From: Hanamia caeni
Lineage (GTDB): Bacteria > Bacteroidota > Bacteroidia > Chitinophagales > Chitinophagaceae
NCBI RefSeq assembly: GCF_003721595.1
Contig: NZ_RJJR01000014.1
Span: 124,001-188,000, forward strand
DNA: 64,000 bases
Direction of reading: 5' to 3'
Position 1 is the stretch's first letter. The number at the start of each line of letters is the position of its first letter. This document shows positions 44,505 to 53,906 of the stretch, piece by piece. A program made the position numbers and the translations under genes. Below the pieces are notes generated by a model. The model worked only from the letters and a program-made list of their open reading frames with translations, ran no database searches and had not been told where the DNA came from.

Positions 44505-45000
44505 ATCTATTTTTTGGAAAACGAAATTGCGTTTTTGGGGCGTTCTTATTTTCGTTTATGCATAACTGTTAGTAAACAAACAAATAAGAAGGATTGTTAT
44601 TTATATGCAAGCCTATAAGATAGGTAAAGAATGTCTTTTTGGTGAGACTAACACTTGAAAAAGAAAGTCAAGTTTATTAATAAAATGATGAAAGTTGGAT
44701 TTAAAAAAATATCACTCCTTTGGGTTTTTAAAATACTTTTCTGCAAAGGCTATAATAATTGCATCCGTTCCGGATTGTTATTACCCTGAAAGAATGAGAT
44801 TATTGTAGAAAGAAATAATTGCATTAAAAATCATGCTTTTTTTTCCGGATTATTTTTAAGCCGCTGAGAGGCTGAAATTATTATAGGAACAAATAAATGG
44901 TAAATGAAAATCCGCCACAGGGCGGATGATATAAAAAGGCATACGATGTAGAAGTTATTATTATGTTGAACTCACGATAAATATCTTTACCCCAAAGGAT
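44505..45000. other. Intergenic region with a stranded array leader
   Basis: 496 bp between the convergent gene ends at 44504 and 45001. It contains a copy of the permease leader plus 35-bp element (44547-44605), then AT-rich DNA, a loose duplication around CCGGATT (about 44753-44800 and 44815-44890) and a small perfect hairpin ATCCGCC-ACAG-GGCGGAT (44910-44927) without a T-run. I see no gene in it. Confidence 0.6.
44547..44605 (-). repeat. Stranded permease leader and 35-bp element
   Basis: Bases 44547-44571 are identical to the leader of P10 (27030-27054 region, the TTTTCGTTTATGCATAAC form); a 7-base TATGATA segment present in the array is missing, and the element core follows (44570-44587). 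In the array this DNA always directly precedes a permease start, but here only the 3' end of the DUF3857 gene lies beyond. Confidence 0.7.
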
Positions 45001-47064
45001 TTAATTCACAAATCCCCATTTAATGCCAAACCTGATAACGAGCCCTGGCAATGGATACAGGGGAGCGGCAAAGCTATTGTTCGTAAATCCAAAATCGGGC
45101 TGAACGGTCATTGTATTTAAGTTTTCTACCCGTATGAACGCAAAAAGAGATTTGATTCTAAAGTCAAAAAACGCGTTTACCTGCGGCAGATTGCTGATGG
45201 TTATGCTATCCTGCGGAAAAAATTTTCCCATTACCGGCGAATAGTTATATGCCTTATACGGTGTGCTATAATTTACATCCAGGCCGGTGCTGAGGTTTAA
45301 ATTTTTGAAAAAGGTACCTTCAAAAGCTAACCGCTGCCTTGTGTAGAAAAGCGGCACTCTTACCGGGTTATTTCCGGCGGTTTGCTGCACAATAAAATCG
45401 CTGTAAAGATTGAGATGGCCGACAATTTTCGCATGAGTTGACGCGGTAAACTGGGTGATGTTCACCAGGCCGTTATATTGGTCGGTCTGATAAAAATTTT
45501 TAAAATAAGTGTAGTTGGCAATTGAAATATTTCTCGCCATCAATGAAAAACGGGGATTGGCTGCCATCGCCGTAAGCACAGTGATGTTTTCTTTTTTTGT
45601 ATGAAGATTGTTTCCAAAGTTAAACGAAGAATTTCCTTCATAAATATAAGAAGGGGAGCGGTTTACATTTTGAAAACTCACCTGGATGTCGCCCAGTTTT
45701 TTATTAAGCGTTCTTGTCAGGGAGCCATACACGTTGAAATCAGCGGCATTGAGCCCGGCAGCATAAAATTCACCTTGAAGATTGGCGTCCCATTTCCGGT
45801 TTCGTGTTTTGTTCCGGTATTCACCATGGAGCACCACATTGAAAAAATTCTTTTTTCCCGATTCAAAATAGCCTGAAAAATTTTCAAGCCGGAGGCCTGC
45901 CTGTATAAATTGTCCCAGGTTTTTTGTGTCAGGAAACTGAGTGATGGCAAAATCATTTGAAACAAATTTCCACCGGTCTTCCACCTTAAAATTTATCCCG
46001 TTTTTAGCGCTGATGGCGGTATCGTAGTGTTGTTTAAAAAAAGCGGAATCTGCTTTTCCAAAATTGAAATCAGACAACGTGTCCTGGAACTGGTATTTGT
46101 AGGAGGAATAATTGATAGTATGTTGGAATCGTAATTTGGGATAGAATAAATATTCTGTGGTGCTGTCGTTTACTGCAATTGAATCCTTTTTGCCGAGGTC
46201 GTAGGTTTGCCTGAAAAAGGCGGTAAAGTTTGAATAAAGATTTCCTGTATTAATCGTGGTTGAAAAAATATTTGGACTCGGATTGTCGCCACCAAGGTTT
46301 ACGGGCACTGCAAGCCGCCTGTTGTTGTGCGGGTCATACAAAAAAGAATCTGCTTTGATGCCTCCGTTTTCAGATGAATTTAGCTTGTTGCCCAACAGAA
46401 CCAAAAAGGCGCCATATCTTTTTCTTTTTCCCCGGTAATTGGAGAAAAGGCGGTAGCTGTTGTCATTGGTGTTTTGGGTTTGAAAAGTACCCGGTGAAGA
46501 AATTAACTGGTAATCAATTCCGGCATTCCAATTGGGTTTAATATTTTGAGTTTGCAATACTTTTACTACCTGCTGTTTTCCCGACCCCAGGTAGTATCCT
46601 AATTGAGTGTAAGGTTTTGTGGTCTGGTAAAACCGTGTATTGTCCAATGTGAATTTGTATAAATCAAACGCATGAAAGCCTGCATCCCAACCGGCATCAA
46701 GAATAGGCGAGAATAAAATAGGGTATGCTGCATTGCCATTATTTCCAAGGGTTACGTAGCCGGCAGGAACCGTAAAAACTTTTCCAAAATCATTTATAGA
46801 AGAATCGAGGTATTCCCTTACCAGTGAATTGAGATGAAAATAGTAAATTGTAATAGAATCTTTTAAATCATCGCGGTGCTCAAAGGCGATGGTGTCAGAA
46901 CTTGATGAGTTGCCACTCATGTTCCTGAAACCTCCCATCGGGTTTCCTCTTCTCAAACCTGGGATTTGGCCATGGCAATATTCAATGCAAAATATCAGCC
47001 CTGCCAGCATGAATATCTTTTTTAAAACAAGGTAATTATTAAATATTTTAGGTAAAGTAGCCAT
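45001..47064 (-). CDS. Putative outer-membrane porin (Porin_10 type)
   Basis: 687 residues. The N-terminus KKIFMLAGLIFCIEYCHGQIPG is a signal peptide, followed by a Gly/Asn-rich stretch (RRGNPMGGFRNMSGNSSSSDTIAFEHRDDLKDSITI). The rest is a series of amphipathic beta strands with aromatic girdles, closing on GLVIRFGIKWGFVN, a proper C-terminal strand for an outer-membrane barrel. The YYFHLNSLVREYLDSSINDFGKVFTVP region is typical of Bacteroidota putative porins. The first ATG gives 14 extra residues before the signal; a start further in is possible. It lies 13 bp after the nucleoside phosphorylase gene and is likely in its operon, perhaps for nucleoside uptake (inference). Confidence 0.8.
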   Translation of the reverse strand: MATLPKIFNNYLVLKKIFMLAGLIFCIEYCHGQIPGLRRGNPMGGFRNMSGNSSSSDTIAFEHRDDLKDSITIYYFHLNSLVREYLDSSINDFGKVFTVPAGYVTLGNNGNAAYPILFSPILDAGWDAGFHAFDLYKFTLDNTRFYQTTKPYTQLGYYLGSGKQQVVKVLQTQNIKPNWNAGIDYQLISSPGTFQTQNTNDNSYRLFSNYRGKRKRYGAFLVLLGNKLNSSENGGIKADSFLYDPHNNRRLAVPVNLGGDNPSPNIFSTTINTGNLYSNFTAFFRQTYDLGKKDSIAVNDSTTEYLFYPKLRFQHTINYSSYKYQFQDTLSDFNFGKADSAFFKQHYDTAISAKNGINFKVEDRWKFVSNDFAITQFPDTKNLGQFIQAGLRLENFSGYFESGKKNFFNVVLHGEYRNKTRNRKWDANLQGEFYAAGLNAADFNVYGSLTRTLNKKLGDIQVSFQNVNRSPSYIYEGNSSFNFGNNLHTKKENITVLTAMAANPRFSLMARNISIANYTYFKNFYQTDQYNGLVNITQFTASTHAKIVGHLNLYSDFIVQQTAGNNPVRVPLFYTRQRLAFEGTFFKNLNLSTGLDVNYSTPYKAYNYSPVMGKFFPQDSITISNLPQVNAFFDFRIKSLFAFIRVENLNTMTVQPDFGFTNNSFAAPLYPLPGLVIRFGIKWGFVN

Positions 47065-47077
47065 TTAATAAGAATGC

Positions 47078-47896
47078 TTATAGTGCTGCTATCATCTGTT
47101 TGAAGATATGGGTCAACTTGGGTTCGGCCTCCTTTGCAGCCTGCAGCACTTCTTCATGGGTAATAATATTTTCTTCTTCCCTTATGCCCACGTCTGTAAT
47201 AACACTAAGCGCAAATACGGGTACGCCCAGGTGCACTGCGGTTATCACTTCCTGCACAGTGCTCATTCCTACGGCATCGCCTCCAAGAATATGCAACATT
47301 TTGTATTCGGATCTTGTTTCAAATGAAGGCCCTGTTACGCCCACGTACACGCCTTCTTTTATCGCAATGTTTTCAAGCGTGGCGATTTTCTTTGCTTTCA
47401 ATATCAAATCATTTTTGTAAGGCTCGCTCATATCCGGAAATCGTTCGCCAAATACGTCTTCATTTTTTCCTATCAAAGGATTAATGGTAAGAAAACTGAT
47501 ATGGTCACGAATTATCATCAGGTCTCCGACTTTTAAATCAGGATTGATGCCACCGGCCGCATTACTGAGTAGCAGGGTTTGAATGCCCAGAAATTTAAGA
47601 ACTCTTATGGGAAAAACTACCTCTGCGGTGGAATAGCCTTCGTAATAGTGAAACCTTCCGGCCATAGCCACTATATTTTTTCCACCGATATTTCCAAAAA
47701 TCATTTTGCTTTTGTGGCCCTTCACTGTGCTTACCGGAAAGTGTGGAATGTCATTATATGATATTTCGCATTCGATATCTATTTCATCCACAAAGCTACC
47801 TAACCCGCTCCCCAGCACTATTCCGGCAACCGGTCTTGTAGCGCATCTTGACTGTATATATCGTATCGCATCATTAATTTGATTCAGCGTATCCAT
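47078..47896 (-). CDS. punA: Purine-nucleoside phosphorylase (trimeric type)
   Basis: 272 residues, the normal length. It cleaves inosine, guanosine and deoxy forms with phosphate to base and (deoxy)ribose-1-phosphate in purine salvage in the cytoplasm. Visible motifs are the phosphate loop GIVLGSGLGSF (about 25-35), the HFPVSTVKGHKS block, the AMAGRFHYYEGY block, LLSNAAGGINPDLKVGDLMIIRDHI and, near the end, VGMSTVQEVITAVHLGVPVFALSVITDVG with the purine-site residues. A TATCTTTG box ahead of it can serve as promoter. The porin gene follows closely. Confidence 0.9.
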   Translation of the reverse strand: MDTLNQINDAIRYIQSRCATRPVAGIVLGSGLGSFVDEIDIECEISYNDIPHFPVSTVKGHKSKMIFGNIGGKNIVAMAGRFHYYEGYSTAEVVFPIRVLKFLGIQTLLLSNAAGGINPDLKVGDLMIIRDHISFLTINPLIGKNEDVFGERFPDMSEPYKNDLILKAKKIATLENIAIKEGVYVGVTGPSFETRSEYKMLHILGGDAVGMSTVQEVITAVHLGVPVFALSVITDVGIREEENIITHEEVLQAAKEAEPKLTHIFKQMIAAL

Positions 47897-47915
47897 TGAT
47901 TAAAAAAATTGTGGT

Positions 47916-47923
47916 CAAAGATA
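47916..47923 (-). promoter_or_regulatory. Bacteroidota -7 box of the purine phosphorylase gene
   Basis: Minus strand TATCTTTG, an exact TAnnTTTG, 19 bp ahead of the start codon. I do not find a clear TTG at -33. Confidence 0.45.
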
Positions 47924-47993
47924 GTTAAGATTATTTCAGTTTGCCGGCAACTGAATTGCTGATTAGTTATTGCTGTCTTAAATTATAGCAGTA

Positions 47994-48011
47994 CAGTAAA
48001 GCAACAAAAAA
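47994..48011 (-). repeat. Degenerate copy of the 35-bp element
   Basis: Minus strand TTTTTTGTTGCTTTACTG with the AAATTCCTG flank, 97 bp ahead of the purine phosphorylase gene and just after the M1 peptidase gene. It shows that the element is not confined to permease genes. Confidence 0.5.
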
Positions 48012-48032
48012 CAGGAATTTATTTTTAAGAAA

Positions 48033-49898
48033 TCACCAGTTTAATTTCAATACATTATTGTCCTGGTTTACATCTGCCATTCTTTTCGATGGATCAATTT
48101 CTGCTTTTATTAGCTGGCTTAAGGGATGATCAAATTCCACTGTGTAAGTAGGGTTTGTCCAGCTCCATGCTTTATGAATGAATCTTTTTTCTGAATTTTC
48201 TGCAGGCTTTCCGGCCAGCATCATATCCATCGGAATATAATGCATCTCTTTGGTGCTGTCTTTAAATGTAAGCTGAAGATCAACAGGCATAGGCATTTCG
48301 CCGATTCTTCGTAACCTGATTTTAGTCGTATTTCCTTCTTCCCAAAGGCTATCTACGCTATAGTCAATCGTTTTAATTGTATTCAGCCAATATTCTTTGT
48401 ACCATCCCAATTGAATCCCACTTACGTCCTGCGCTATCTTAAAAAAGTCATTAGGATTGGGATGTTTAAACCGCCACAGTTTATAATATTCCAACAATAT
48501 ATTGTTGCGCACAGAATCACTGACGATATATCCTAATTGTTCTAATAAAATTTCACCTTTGGAATACGCATTGATTTCATAAGCCAGATTGGTATTGTAA
48601 TGATCAGAATTGGTTGTCATCGGTTCCGCGAGCCCTGTTTTCACCAGGTAGTAATAATTCCTGTAAGCGTCGGCATGGTTAAGTGGTAACGATTCTGGTT
48701 CTTTCAATCCCTTTGCTTTGCGGTAATAGGAATATACTTCCCCTTCAGCATAGCTCGCAAATCCTTCGTCCATCCATGGGTGCTCATTTTCATTTGAGCC
48801 GAGCATCATCTGGTACCAGCTATGCATCCACTCGTGGAAAACTGTTCCCAGTCCCGGACCTTTTATTAAGGTAGCCATCGGATATTCCATTCCGCCATCG
48901 CCGCCCTGGATAAAGGAATATTGCGGATAGGCATATTTACCGAAACGTTTTTCCATATAGGGCAGCACAGTTACAGCCGCATCCGCAGCGGTTTGCCACG
49001 CTCTTTCCAGTGAATCTGATTTTTTATAAATCACATTGATAGTTACGCCGTCGACATTTTTTACGATATGTTCATAAGTGGGATCTGCGGCCCAAACAAA
49101 ATCGTGAATATTTTCACCAATGAAATGCCACGTTCTTTTGGCTGAGGTAATGTTTTTTAAAGAAGTTCCCGGTTTGTCGTATCCCCATCCGATTTCACCG
49201 GCATTTTTTAAAACACCCGTTGCACCTATTTTATACGACTTATCTATTTTAATAGACACATCATAATCGCCCCAAACACCGTAAAACTCGCGGGCCACAT
49301 ATTGAGGGGTGTGCCAGCCTTCGTAATCATATTCGCACAATTTTGGATACCACTGGCTCATGCTATAGCGGACGCCTTCTGCATTATCCCTGCCGCTTCT
49401 CCTGATCTGAACAGGCACCTGGGCTTCAAAAACTATATCAAAAGTCACTTTCGATTTGGCAGGTATGGGCTTTTGCAGATCTACTTCCAGAATGGTGCCG
49501 TGTACTATCATCGGTTGCGCTACACCGTTCATCTTCAAAGATTTTATTCTTTGATAGCCTATTTGTGAAGAGTCAAGCTTTGAAATGCGATCTTTTACTC
49601 TATTGTCCCAGTCTGGCCGCCCATTGATCAGATTTTTTCCAAGTTCCCTGCTTCTTACATCCATTTCGCTGCCGGGCTGAAAAGCATTCCAGTATAAATG
49701 AAAATATACTTTCGATAACTTGTCGGGTGAGTTGTTGAAATACTCCAGCTTTTCTGTGCCTGTGACCATATTGGTATTTACATCAAGGTCTACATTTAAA
49801 TTGTATTTTACCTGCTGTTGCCAACGCTCTGGCTGAGCACTTAAAAAAAGTTGAAACGAAAAATTCAGAAGCAGAAGAAAGAAAAATCTTTTTACCAT
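48033..49898 (-). CDS. M1-family zinc metallopeptidase, exported
   Basis: 621 residues with a signal peptide (MVKRFFFLLLLNFSFQLFLSAQ). The zinc site HEWMHSW has its two His at 355 and 359 with the catalytic Glu at 356, and the third ligand E378 lies in WMDEGFASYAE, 19 residues after the second His, as in M1 peptidases. The preceding GGDGGMEYPM stands for the GxMEN exopeptidase motif; the Asn is replaced, as in several Bacteroidota M1 members. It removes N-terminal residues from peptides in the periplasm or outside. It stands alone, 137 bp ahead of the phosphorylase gene. Complete and of normal length. Confidence 0.9.
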   Translation of the reverse strand: MVKRFFFLLLLNFSFQLFLSAQPERWQQQVKYNLNVDLDVNTNMVTGTEKLEYFNNSPDKLSKVYFHLYWNAFQPGSEMDVRSRELGKNLINGRPDWDNRVKDRISKLDSSQIGYQRIKSLKMNGVAQPMIVHGTILEVDLQKPIPAKSKVTFDIVFEAQVPVQIRRSGRDNAEGVRYSMSQWYPKLCEYDYEGWHTPQYVAREFYGVWGDYDVSIKIDKSYKIGATGVLKNAGEIGWGYDKPGTSLKNITSAKRTWHFIGENIHDFVWAADPTYEHIVKNVDGVTINVIYKKSDSLERAWQTAADAAVTVLPYMEKRFGKYAYPQYSFIQGGDGGMEYPMATLIKGPGLGTVFHEWMHSWYQMMLGSNENEHPWMDEGFASYAEGEVYSYYRKAKGLKEPESLPLNHADAYRNYYYLVKTGLAEPMTTNSDHYNTNLAYEINAYSKGEILLEQLGYIVSDSVRNNILLEYYKLWRFKHPNPNDFFKIAQDVSGIQLGWYKEYWLNTIKTIDYSVDSLWEEGNTTKIRLRRIGEMPMPVDLQLTFKDSTKEMHYIPMDMMLAGKPAENSEKRFIHKAWSWTNPTYTVEFDHPLSQLIKAEIDPSKRMADVNQDNNVLKLNW

Positions 49899-50095
49899 AG
49901 GTTCTTTTTAAAAATAAAAGTGGTAAAAATCGGTAAAAAGGGAATTATAAAAAAGTGAAATGATAAAATATAACCGGTTAAGACTCGTAGTGTCCTAATG
50001 AATAATAAGCCAGCCCACTACCTAATTTGGCAGTAGAAAAACAAATGAGCGCAATTTATATTTTGGAAAAAATATTTTGAGATGTATGGGAAATC

Positions 50096-51070
50096 TTAAA
50101 TGCTGAAACCATAATTTTCCAGATTGGATCTGAGCCTTTTGCTTCCTTCCATTTCAGAAGGATAAAATGAAAGCAGTTTTTTTATTAGGAAAATAGTCAG
50201 GCAGGATAGCCGGTCGCTATAAAGCTTTAAAAATTTGGTAATTGACGAAAGATTGCGGACGGATGGATTTTTATCCAGGTGTACTACTATATTCAACCAT
50301 TCTTCAATAAAATTCAGGTAGTTTTCCTTGTGGCGAAGGGTGCTCAAATTCCTTCTGTAGATTTCAAGGAAATACATATCGTTGCTGTCTTCAAATTTTA
50401 CAAAATGAAAAATAAGGTCATTAAATACCTGGAGGAATAATTTTCTGCAAAGCTCCGCTGAAAGCTCATTTTTTTCCTGGGTCAGAACAAATTTGCCTAA
50501 CCTGAAATCGCCCTGGCGGGTAGATAGATATTTCATTAATTCAAGAGATAAATTGACCCCCGATTTTAAATTTTGTTTCAAATGGTTGCGGGCGATATTG
50601 TGGAGCGTTTGTATTTTGTGGAAGTGCATACAGGCGAACCCTTCCTCCTCAAGCGTGCAATCTATTTCCAGTGAATTTATCAGCAGATTTAAAACGTCTT
50701 CGTTTTTTCCATATTTATATGCCCGGTAAGCCATCACATTATTGGCCACAGTTTTTATCACCAGGTTGGGTATTGTAGGCTCGTATGAAAACATCGCATC
50801 AATCTCAGAAAGAAAAATTTCAGCTAATTCAAAATTGTTATTTCTCAACTCGTCAAGAACACCATTGTATTTTTTAATCAAAAAGCAAACATAAAGTAGC
50901 GATTCCCTGTCAAAAAAATTTTTCATATCCGGAAGAAAATTGTTGAAAAAATAATCCTCCTTATTCAGGAAGTTATTTTTAAAAAAGACCTTTTTTTCAA
51001 TGATAGTATTTAGCCTGTTAAAAATCTGGTCTTCAAGATGTGTATCTATATCAGATGATGATTTATACAT
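50096..51070 (-). CDS. Unrecognised helical protein
   Basis: 324 residues, no signal peptide, no known motif that I can name. It is rich in Leu, Phe, Asn and Lys and is built of amphipathic helices (for example FDRESLLYVCFLIKKYNGVLDELRNNNFELAEIFLSEIDAMF), as in TPR-like solenoids. It faces away from the gene at 51350, which has a similar make-up, with 280 bp between the two starts. A distant relation of the two is possible but not shown. Codon use looks normal for the window. Possibly a lineage-specific scaffold protein. Confidence 0.65.
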   Translation of the reverse strand: MYKSSSDIDTHLEDQIFNRLNTIIEKKVFFKNNFLNKEDYFFNNFLPDMKNFFDRESLLYVCFLIKKYNGVLDELRNNNFELAEIFLSEIDAMFSYEPTIPNLVIKTVANNVMAYRAYKYGKNEDVLNLLINSLEIDCTLEEEGFACMHFHKIQTLHNIARNHLKQNLKSGVNLSLELMKYLSTRQGDFRLGKFVLTQEKNELSAELCRKLFLQVFNDLIFHFVKFEDSNDMYFLEIYRRNLSTLRHKENYLNFIEEWLNIVVHLDKNPSVRNLSSITKFLKLYSDRLSCLTIFLIKKLLSFYPSEMEGSKRLRSNLENYGFSI

Positions 51071-51349
51071 TTTTAGGACTGGCTTTGAATTAATTTTAAG
51101 ATTGAATTTTGAAAGGGAAAATCTCCGGGCTTCAGGTAATATTTTCTTTATGTCATAAAATTATTGACATACGTGGCCATCAGCAAATAGAATTTCTTCT
51201 TTTTTTTAGTAATTGAAAATTGCGAAAAAGGCCTCTTTTTGACAGGAAAACGCAAAATTTTAAGTTGAAAACAGTTTATAAAAAAGTGGTATTTTTAGAA
51301 TTCGGATTCCGACGCTCATTTCATTTATAAACTATCGGCTTTCTACAAC

Positions 51350-52909
51350 ATGAAAGGACCCGCAAATAGTGCAGATATTTTTATGCTGATAAAAGGATTA
51401 AGCAGCAATGAGAAATCGTATTATACAAAGCTGGCCAAAAGGCATTCAGATCGAAATGCTTCGCTGCATCTTAAATTATTTAAGCTGATAGATGAAAGCG
51501 AAGTTCATGATGAAAAAAAACTTAGCCTTGCCCTTGGCATTAAAAACAAAATTCATTTTTCGGGAATAAAAAATTATCTCTACAAAGACATCCTGAACAC
51601 CATCATCTTTAAAGAAAAAAACAAAAGTACAGACACACAATTATATTTTTTGCACGACCAAATCAGGATGCTTTATGAAAGAGGGTTGGTGCACCTGGCA
51701 TTTAAGCTTTGCGGAAAAGCGATTAGCCTGGCAGAAAAGTACGGGAAATACTATTTCATGATTTTGTTTATTCACCTGAGGAATCGCGTGCTGGAAAATA
51801 AAGATTATAAGCAATTCAAAGAACAGTCAGAAATGCTTTTTGCTGAGCTTGAAGAAGCGATAAATGCACAAAAAATATTTGCCCAACACCGGTTGATGTT
51901 TGAGAAAGTGAGAAACATGACTTCGCGCTCGTGGCTTCCGATTACTGAAGATGAATTAATTGAAATTAAAGCTGCAAAATCTCTTTTGGAAAGTTATGAT
52001 ATTGGCAAGATTCAAAAGCCGCTGATAAGATTATTTTATTTTAACGCACTGGCTTTGTGCCAATACATGCTTCATGAAAATAGTGCATGCTCTGAAACTT
52101 GCGGCAGGATTGCAGAATTATGGAAATCAAATCCGCATCTTATTAATGAAAATGCGGCACTTTTTACCAGCTCTTTCAATACGCTATGTTATAATAATTT
52201 TATTTTCAAAAATATTGATGAAGTCAGAGTGGATTTAAATGCCTATAAATTACTAAGAGAGCCACATCTTGTCAACCGCTTTTATCTAAAACATTTTAAA
52301 ATCATTCAATTTAATACTGAATTAAAAATTTATTTAAAAACCGCCAGGTACCATGAAGTAGAAAAATTGATTAGCAGCGAGGTAGAAGATATTTTTAATT
52401 TCACCACAGAAATCCTTTCGCCGCCCGAGCAGCTATCGGTATTTTCTTCGGTTTGCATTTCTTATTTTGTGCTGGAAAAATGGGACGATGCGGAAAAGCT
52501 TTTGATGAATATCAAAGAGCAAAATCACCTAATAAAGCGTGAAGATGTGCTCTATTTTTCGTTGTTATTTCATTTGCTTATCCTTTATGAGCAGGGCGAA
52601 CTTATCAGGCTGGATAGCGCTTTGCAAGCCGCGTACCAGTTTTTATATTCAAGAAAAAAGCCGCGTCCTTTTGAACGCCAGCTCATGTTATTTCTAAAAC
52701 GGTTGTCAGGAACAATTTCCAAAAGGACTTCCAAAGCGCTGATGGCGCAATTCTTGGTTCAGCTTGATAAATACCGAAACGACCCGGGAACCAATTTATA
52801 TTTCCTTTACTTTAATTATTATGGCTGGCTCGAAAGTAAAATAATGGGGATTTCTTATAAGGAATATGTAAGTCAAAAACTGAACAGGGCCGGTTCTTCC
52901 AAAATATAA
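51350..52909 (+). CDS. Unrecognised TPR-like helical protein
   Basis: 519 residues starting MKGPANSADIFMLIKGLSSNEKSYYTKLAKRHSD. It is cytoplasmic by appearance and almost wholly helical, with repeated pairs of amphipathic helices that end in A..LY..(G/E)-type turns (LVHLAFKLCGKAISLAEKYGKYYFMILFIHL; EKWDDAEKLLMNIKEQ). Several Cys are scattered (CQYMLHENSACSETCGR) without a metal-site spacing. The N-terminal 80 residues, with LF..(I/L)D pairs, could be a small DNA- or protein-binding domain, but I do not recognise it. No function can be given. It converges on rsmI with 19 bp between the stops. Confidence 0.65.
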   Translation: MKGPANSADIFMLIKGLSSNEKSYYTKLAKRHSDRNASLHLKLFKLIDESEVHDEKKLSLALGIKNKIHFSGIKNYLYKDILNTIIFKEKNKSTDTQLYFLHDQIRMLYERGLVHLAFKLCGKAISLAEKYGKYYFMILFIHLRNRVLENKDYKQFKEQSEMLFAELEEAINAQKIFAQHRLMFEKVRNMTSRSWLPITEDELIEIKAAKSLLESYDIGKIQKPLIRLFYFNALALCQYMLHENSACSETCGRIAELWKSNPHLINENAALFTSSFNTLCYNNFIFKNIDEVRVDLNAYKLLREPHLVNRFYLKHFKIIQFNTELKIYLKTARYHEVEKLISSEVEDIFNFTTEILSPPEQLSVFSSVCISYFVLEKWDDAEKLLMNIKEQNHLIKREDVLYFSLLFHLLILYEQGELIRLDSALQAAYQFLYSRKKPRPFERQLMLFLKRLSGTISKRTSKALMAQFLVQLDKYRNDPGTNLYFLYFNYYGWLESKIMGISYKEYVSQKLNRAGSSKI

Positions 52910-52928
52910 TATTGGGATATTTATTTGC

Positions 52929-53612
52929 TCACTGTAATTTTTCCTTTTTTTCTTTTCCTGCCACTACAATAACAATCTCTCCCTTCACATTTTTTTCATT
53001 AAAATGATCGTGCACTTTTTGCAATGTTCCACGGCGGGTTTCTTCAAATACTTTGGTCAATTCGCGGCTGACGGAGCATTGTCTTTCAGCGTCAAAATAT
53101 GCTATAAATTCTTTTAAAGTTTTTACCAAACGCACAGGGCTTTCATAAAAAACCATTGTCCGTTCTTCTTCAGCAAGTTTTTTTAGTGCTGTTTGTCTTC
53201 CTTTTTTTAATGGCAAAAATCCTTCAAAACAAAAACTATTCATCGGCAATCCACTGTTCACTAAAGCCGGAACAAAAGCCGTAGCGCCCGGAAGGCATTC
53301 TACTTTGATATCGTTTTTTATGCATTCCCGAACCAACAAAAATGCCGGATCGCTAATGCCAGGAGTTCCCGCATCTGTTATCAAAGCCATCGTTTTGCCG
53401 GATGATAACTGTGCAATCAAGTGATCGAGCACCTTGTGCTCATTATGCTGGTGATACGGAGTTGTTGGCTTATCAATCTCGTAATGGCGGAGAAGTACTG
53501 AGGAAGTTCTGGTATCTTCTGCCAATATTAAATCCACCGATTTCAAAACTTCCACAGATCTAAAAGTAATATCGCTAAGATTGCCAATGGGAGATGGAAC
53601 GAGATAAAGCAT
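52929..53612 (-). CDS. rsmI: 16S rRNA (cytidine(1402)-2'-O)-methyltransferase
   Basis: 227 residues, tetrapyrrole-methylase fold. It methylates the 2'-O of C1402 in the ribosomal P site with SAM. The family N-terminus LYLVPSPIGNLSDITFRSVEVLKSVDLILAEDTRTS is present, then the ALITDAGTPGISDPAF loop of the SAM site, ECLPGATAFVPALVNSGLP, FEGFLPLKKGRQ and MVFYESPVRLVKTL. It is shorter than the E. coli enzyme (about 286) because a C-terminal segment is absent, as is common in Bacteroidota. It is the last gene of a pepP-pssA-purS-rsmI cluster. Confidence 0.93.
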   Translation of the reverse strand: MLYLVPSPIGNLSDITFRSVEVLKSVDLILAEDTRTSSVLLRHYEIDKPTTPYHQHNEHKVLDHLIAQLSSGKTMALITDAGTPGISDPAFLLVRECIKNDIKVECLPGATAFVPALVNSGLPMNSFCFEGFLPLKKGRQTALKKLAEEERTMVFYESPVRLVKTLKEFIAYFDAERQCSVSRELTKVFEETRRGTLQKVHDHFNEKNVKGEIVIVVAGKEKKEKLQ

Positions 53613-53672
53613 TTTATTAATGTGCTGATGTGCTAATTAGCTAATTGGCTAATTAGCAGATTAGCTAATTGA
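53613..53672. repeat. AGCTAAT-type repeat at the purS end
   Basis: GCTAATTAGCTAATTGGCTAA and AGATTAGCTAATTG on the plus strand, the same unit as in the permease spacers. It supplies the purS stop codon (TAA of AGCTAA) and its last residue. Confidence 0.7.
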
Positions 53673-53906
53673 AATTGTAAAATCTTCCATTACCTGGTTT
53701 GCCAATAGCTTTTTGGAAGCTTCTTCTGCAATTGCTTTGGCCTCTTCTGCAGATTCTGCCTCAATGCGTAACTGAATGTGTTTGCCAATTCTCACATCTT
53801 CCACACTCTTGATACCAAGGTTGGCAAGCCCTCCTAATACTGCTTTTCCCTGGGGGTCGAGCAATTCTTTAAGGGGCATAATTTTTATTTCTGCTAAAAA
53901 ATTCAT
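53661..53906 (-). CDS. purS: Phosphoribosylformylglycinamidine synthase subunit PurS
   Basis: 81 residues. In Gram-positive and many other bacteria PurS, PurL and PurQ together form FGAM synthase of purine synthesis; PurS bridges the other two. Motifs: DPQGKAVLGGLANLGIKSVEDVRIGKHIQLRIEAESAEEAKAIAEEASKKLLANQVMEDFTI, the whole normal PurS layout. The ATG overlaps the pssA stop by 4 bp, so they are translationally coupled. Its final codons lie in an AGCTAAT repeat, so the natural C-terminus may have been changed slightly by the repeat. Confidence 0.9.
   Translation of the reverse strand: MNFLAEIKIMPLKELLDPQGKAVLGGLANLGIKSVEDVRIGKHIQLRIEAESAEEAKAIAEEASKKLLANQVMEDFTISIS

Noticed and set aside
44910..44927. 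Perfect 7-bp hairpin as terminator of the DUF3857 operon or the porin gene
   Set aside because: No T-run on either side, and it is 400 bp from the DUF3857 stop and upstream of the porin start region boundary; its role is unclear.
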